This document shows positions 5,594-5,946 of a stretch of 5,946 nt of DNA, piece by piece. Source of the DNA: Flavobacteriales bacterium. GTDB taxonomy: Bacteria > Bacteroidota > Bacteroidia > Flavobacteriales_E > Vicingaceae. Position numbers and translations under genes: made by a program. Location: positions 1 through 5,946 of the forward strand of contig DNDT01000228.1 of NCBI GenBank assembly GCA_003487525.1, written 5' to 3'. The stretch's first letter is position 1. Every line of letters begins with the position of its first letter. The notes under the pieces were generated by a model. That model saw nothing but the letters and a program-made list of their open reading frames with translations, ran no database searches and was not told the origin of the DNA.

Positions 5594-5946
5594 ATGGCAA
5601 CGACTAGCCTTCAGGCAATCACCTTAAGAATTTCCTTTGTCATTTCGACATTGACATCCGTGGTCTTTTTCTTTTCGATCGATCGGGAACCTCCGTTTAA
5701 TTATATCAATACCGCGTTGTTTTTCATCGGGGTTTTTATCATTGCTTTTTTTTCATTTCGCTACACCATTGATCGCGTCATACTTGAAAAGCTTTCGACC
5801 ATTTACAAGACCATACACGAATTGAAAAGGAGTAAGGTGGAGAAGGATCAAAAGCTGAATGCCGATGAGGCTATCGCACAGGTCCAGGATGAGGTAACCG
5901 ATTGGTTTTTAGACAATAAGAAGGAGCTGGAACGATTGACCATATT
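5594..5946 (+). CDS. Sensor histidine kinase (PhoR-like), N-terminal part, partial
   Basis: Open from ATG 5594 to the right edge (117 codons), so the catalytic half is absent. The N-terminus has two TM helices, about residues 8-27 and 39-55, joined by a loop of only about 11 residues (DREPPFNYINT) that would face the periplasm. After the second helix comes a Lys/Glu-rich, coiled-coil-like linker containing LSTIYKTIHELKRSK (67-81) and an acidic segment with W104. This pattern is what I know from Bacteroidota PhoR-like kinases just before the dimerisation and phosphoacceptor helix; the His box, ATPase domain and any HAMP domain cannot be seen. The regulator's stop codon is in frame 9 nt before this ATG, so no earlier start exists. 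Its position after an OmpR-type regulator supports the call. An eight-T run at 5746-5753 is spanned without loss of frame. Confidence 0.85.
   Translation, partial: MATTSLQAITLRISFVISTLTSVVFFFSIDREPPFNYINTALFFIGVFIIAFFSFRYTIDRVILEKLSTIYKTIHELKRSKVEKDQKLNADEAIAQVQDEVTDWFLDNKKELERLTI

Noticed and set aside
5156..5627. Antisense and out-of-frame open frames across the response-regulator gene, including 5430-5627 on the plus strand
   Set aside because: The regulator has an intact receiver and winged-helix domain. The 5430-5627 frame overlaps its DNA-binding domain and the kinase start and shows no domain of its own.
5746..5753. Possible frameshift at an eight-T run in the kinase gene
   Set aside because: The frame before the run gives the TM helices and the frame after it gives the expected linker sequence, so the reading frame is intact.
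1..5946. Mobile element, CRISPR array, tRNA or phage genes
   Set aside because: No regularly spaced repeats, terminal inverted repeats with a transposase, cloverleaf-like sequence or phage protein motifs were seen. The genes are ordinary chromosomal ones.

Overview
The window reads as an ordinary chromosomal stretch from a member of the Bacteroidota, most likely a Flavobacteriia-type organism. The base composition is moderate to AT-rich. The encoded proteins point the same way: a large secreted protein that begins with the Bacteroidota-typical 'SH-x-x-GGEI' mature N-terminus, an LTA4H-type M1 aminopeptidase made as a lipoprotein, and a PhoB-like regulator followed by a short two-TM PhoR-like kinase. 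There are few strong Shine-Dalgarno sites, and the candidate promoters resemble the Bacteroidota -33/-7 type more than the E. coli type. The lineage assignment is an inference from protein style. No rRNA, marker alignment or search was available.

Layout. Positions 1-842 (minus strand) hold the N-terminal 280 codons of a cysteine-rich secreted surface protein that runs off the left edge. Positions 843-994 are an AT-rich intergenic spacer with an AT hairpin, four TCTTAA motifs and an imperfect palindrome. Positions 995-4836 carry three closely packed minus-strand genes, transcribed in the order M1 aminopeptidase lipoprotein (2974-4836), radA (1606-2961) and NodB-type polysaccharide deacetylase (995-1600). 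The gaps are only 12 and 5 nt, so one transcript is likely. Positions 4837-4909 are a 73-bp divergent intergenic region with candidate promoters in both directions and a Pho-box-like direct repeat. Positions 4910-5584 (plus) encode an OmpR/PhoB-family response regulator. Nine nt later the N-terminus of its partner histidine kinase begins (5594) and runs off the right edge.

How the genes work together. The regulator and kinase form a canonical two-component pair. The peptidase, RadA and deacetylase have no obvious shared pathway (peptide breakdown at the envelope, recombination branch processing, and glycan deacetylation), so their grouping is probably positional. The intergenic repeat raises the possibility that the response regulator controls itself and the divergent operon. 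That is the most testable regulatory idea here.

I see no RNA gene, CRISPR array, insertion sequence or phage gene, and no clear previously undescribed system. The two genes cut by the window edges (1-842 and 5594-5946) were found by direct translation and are supported by their sequence features.
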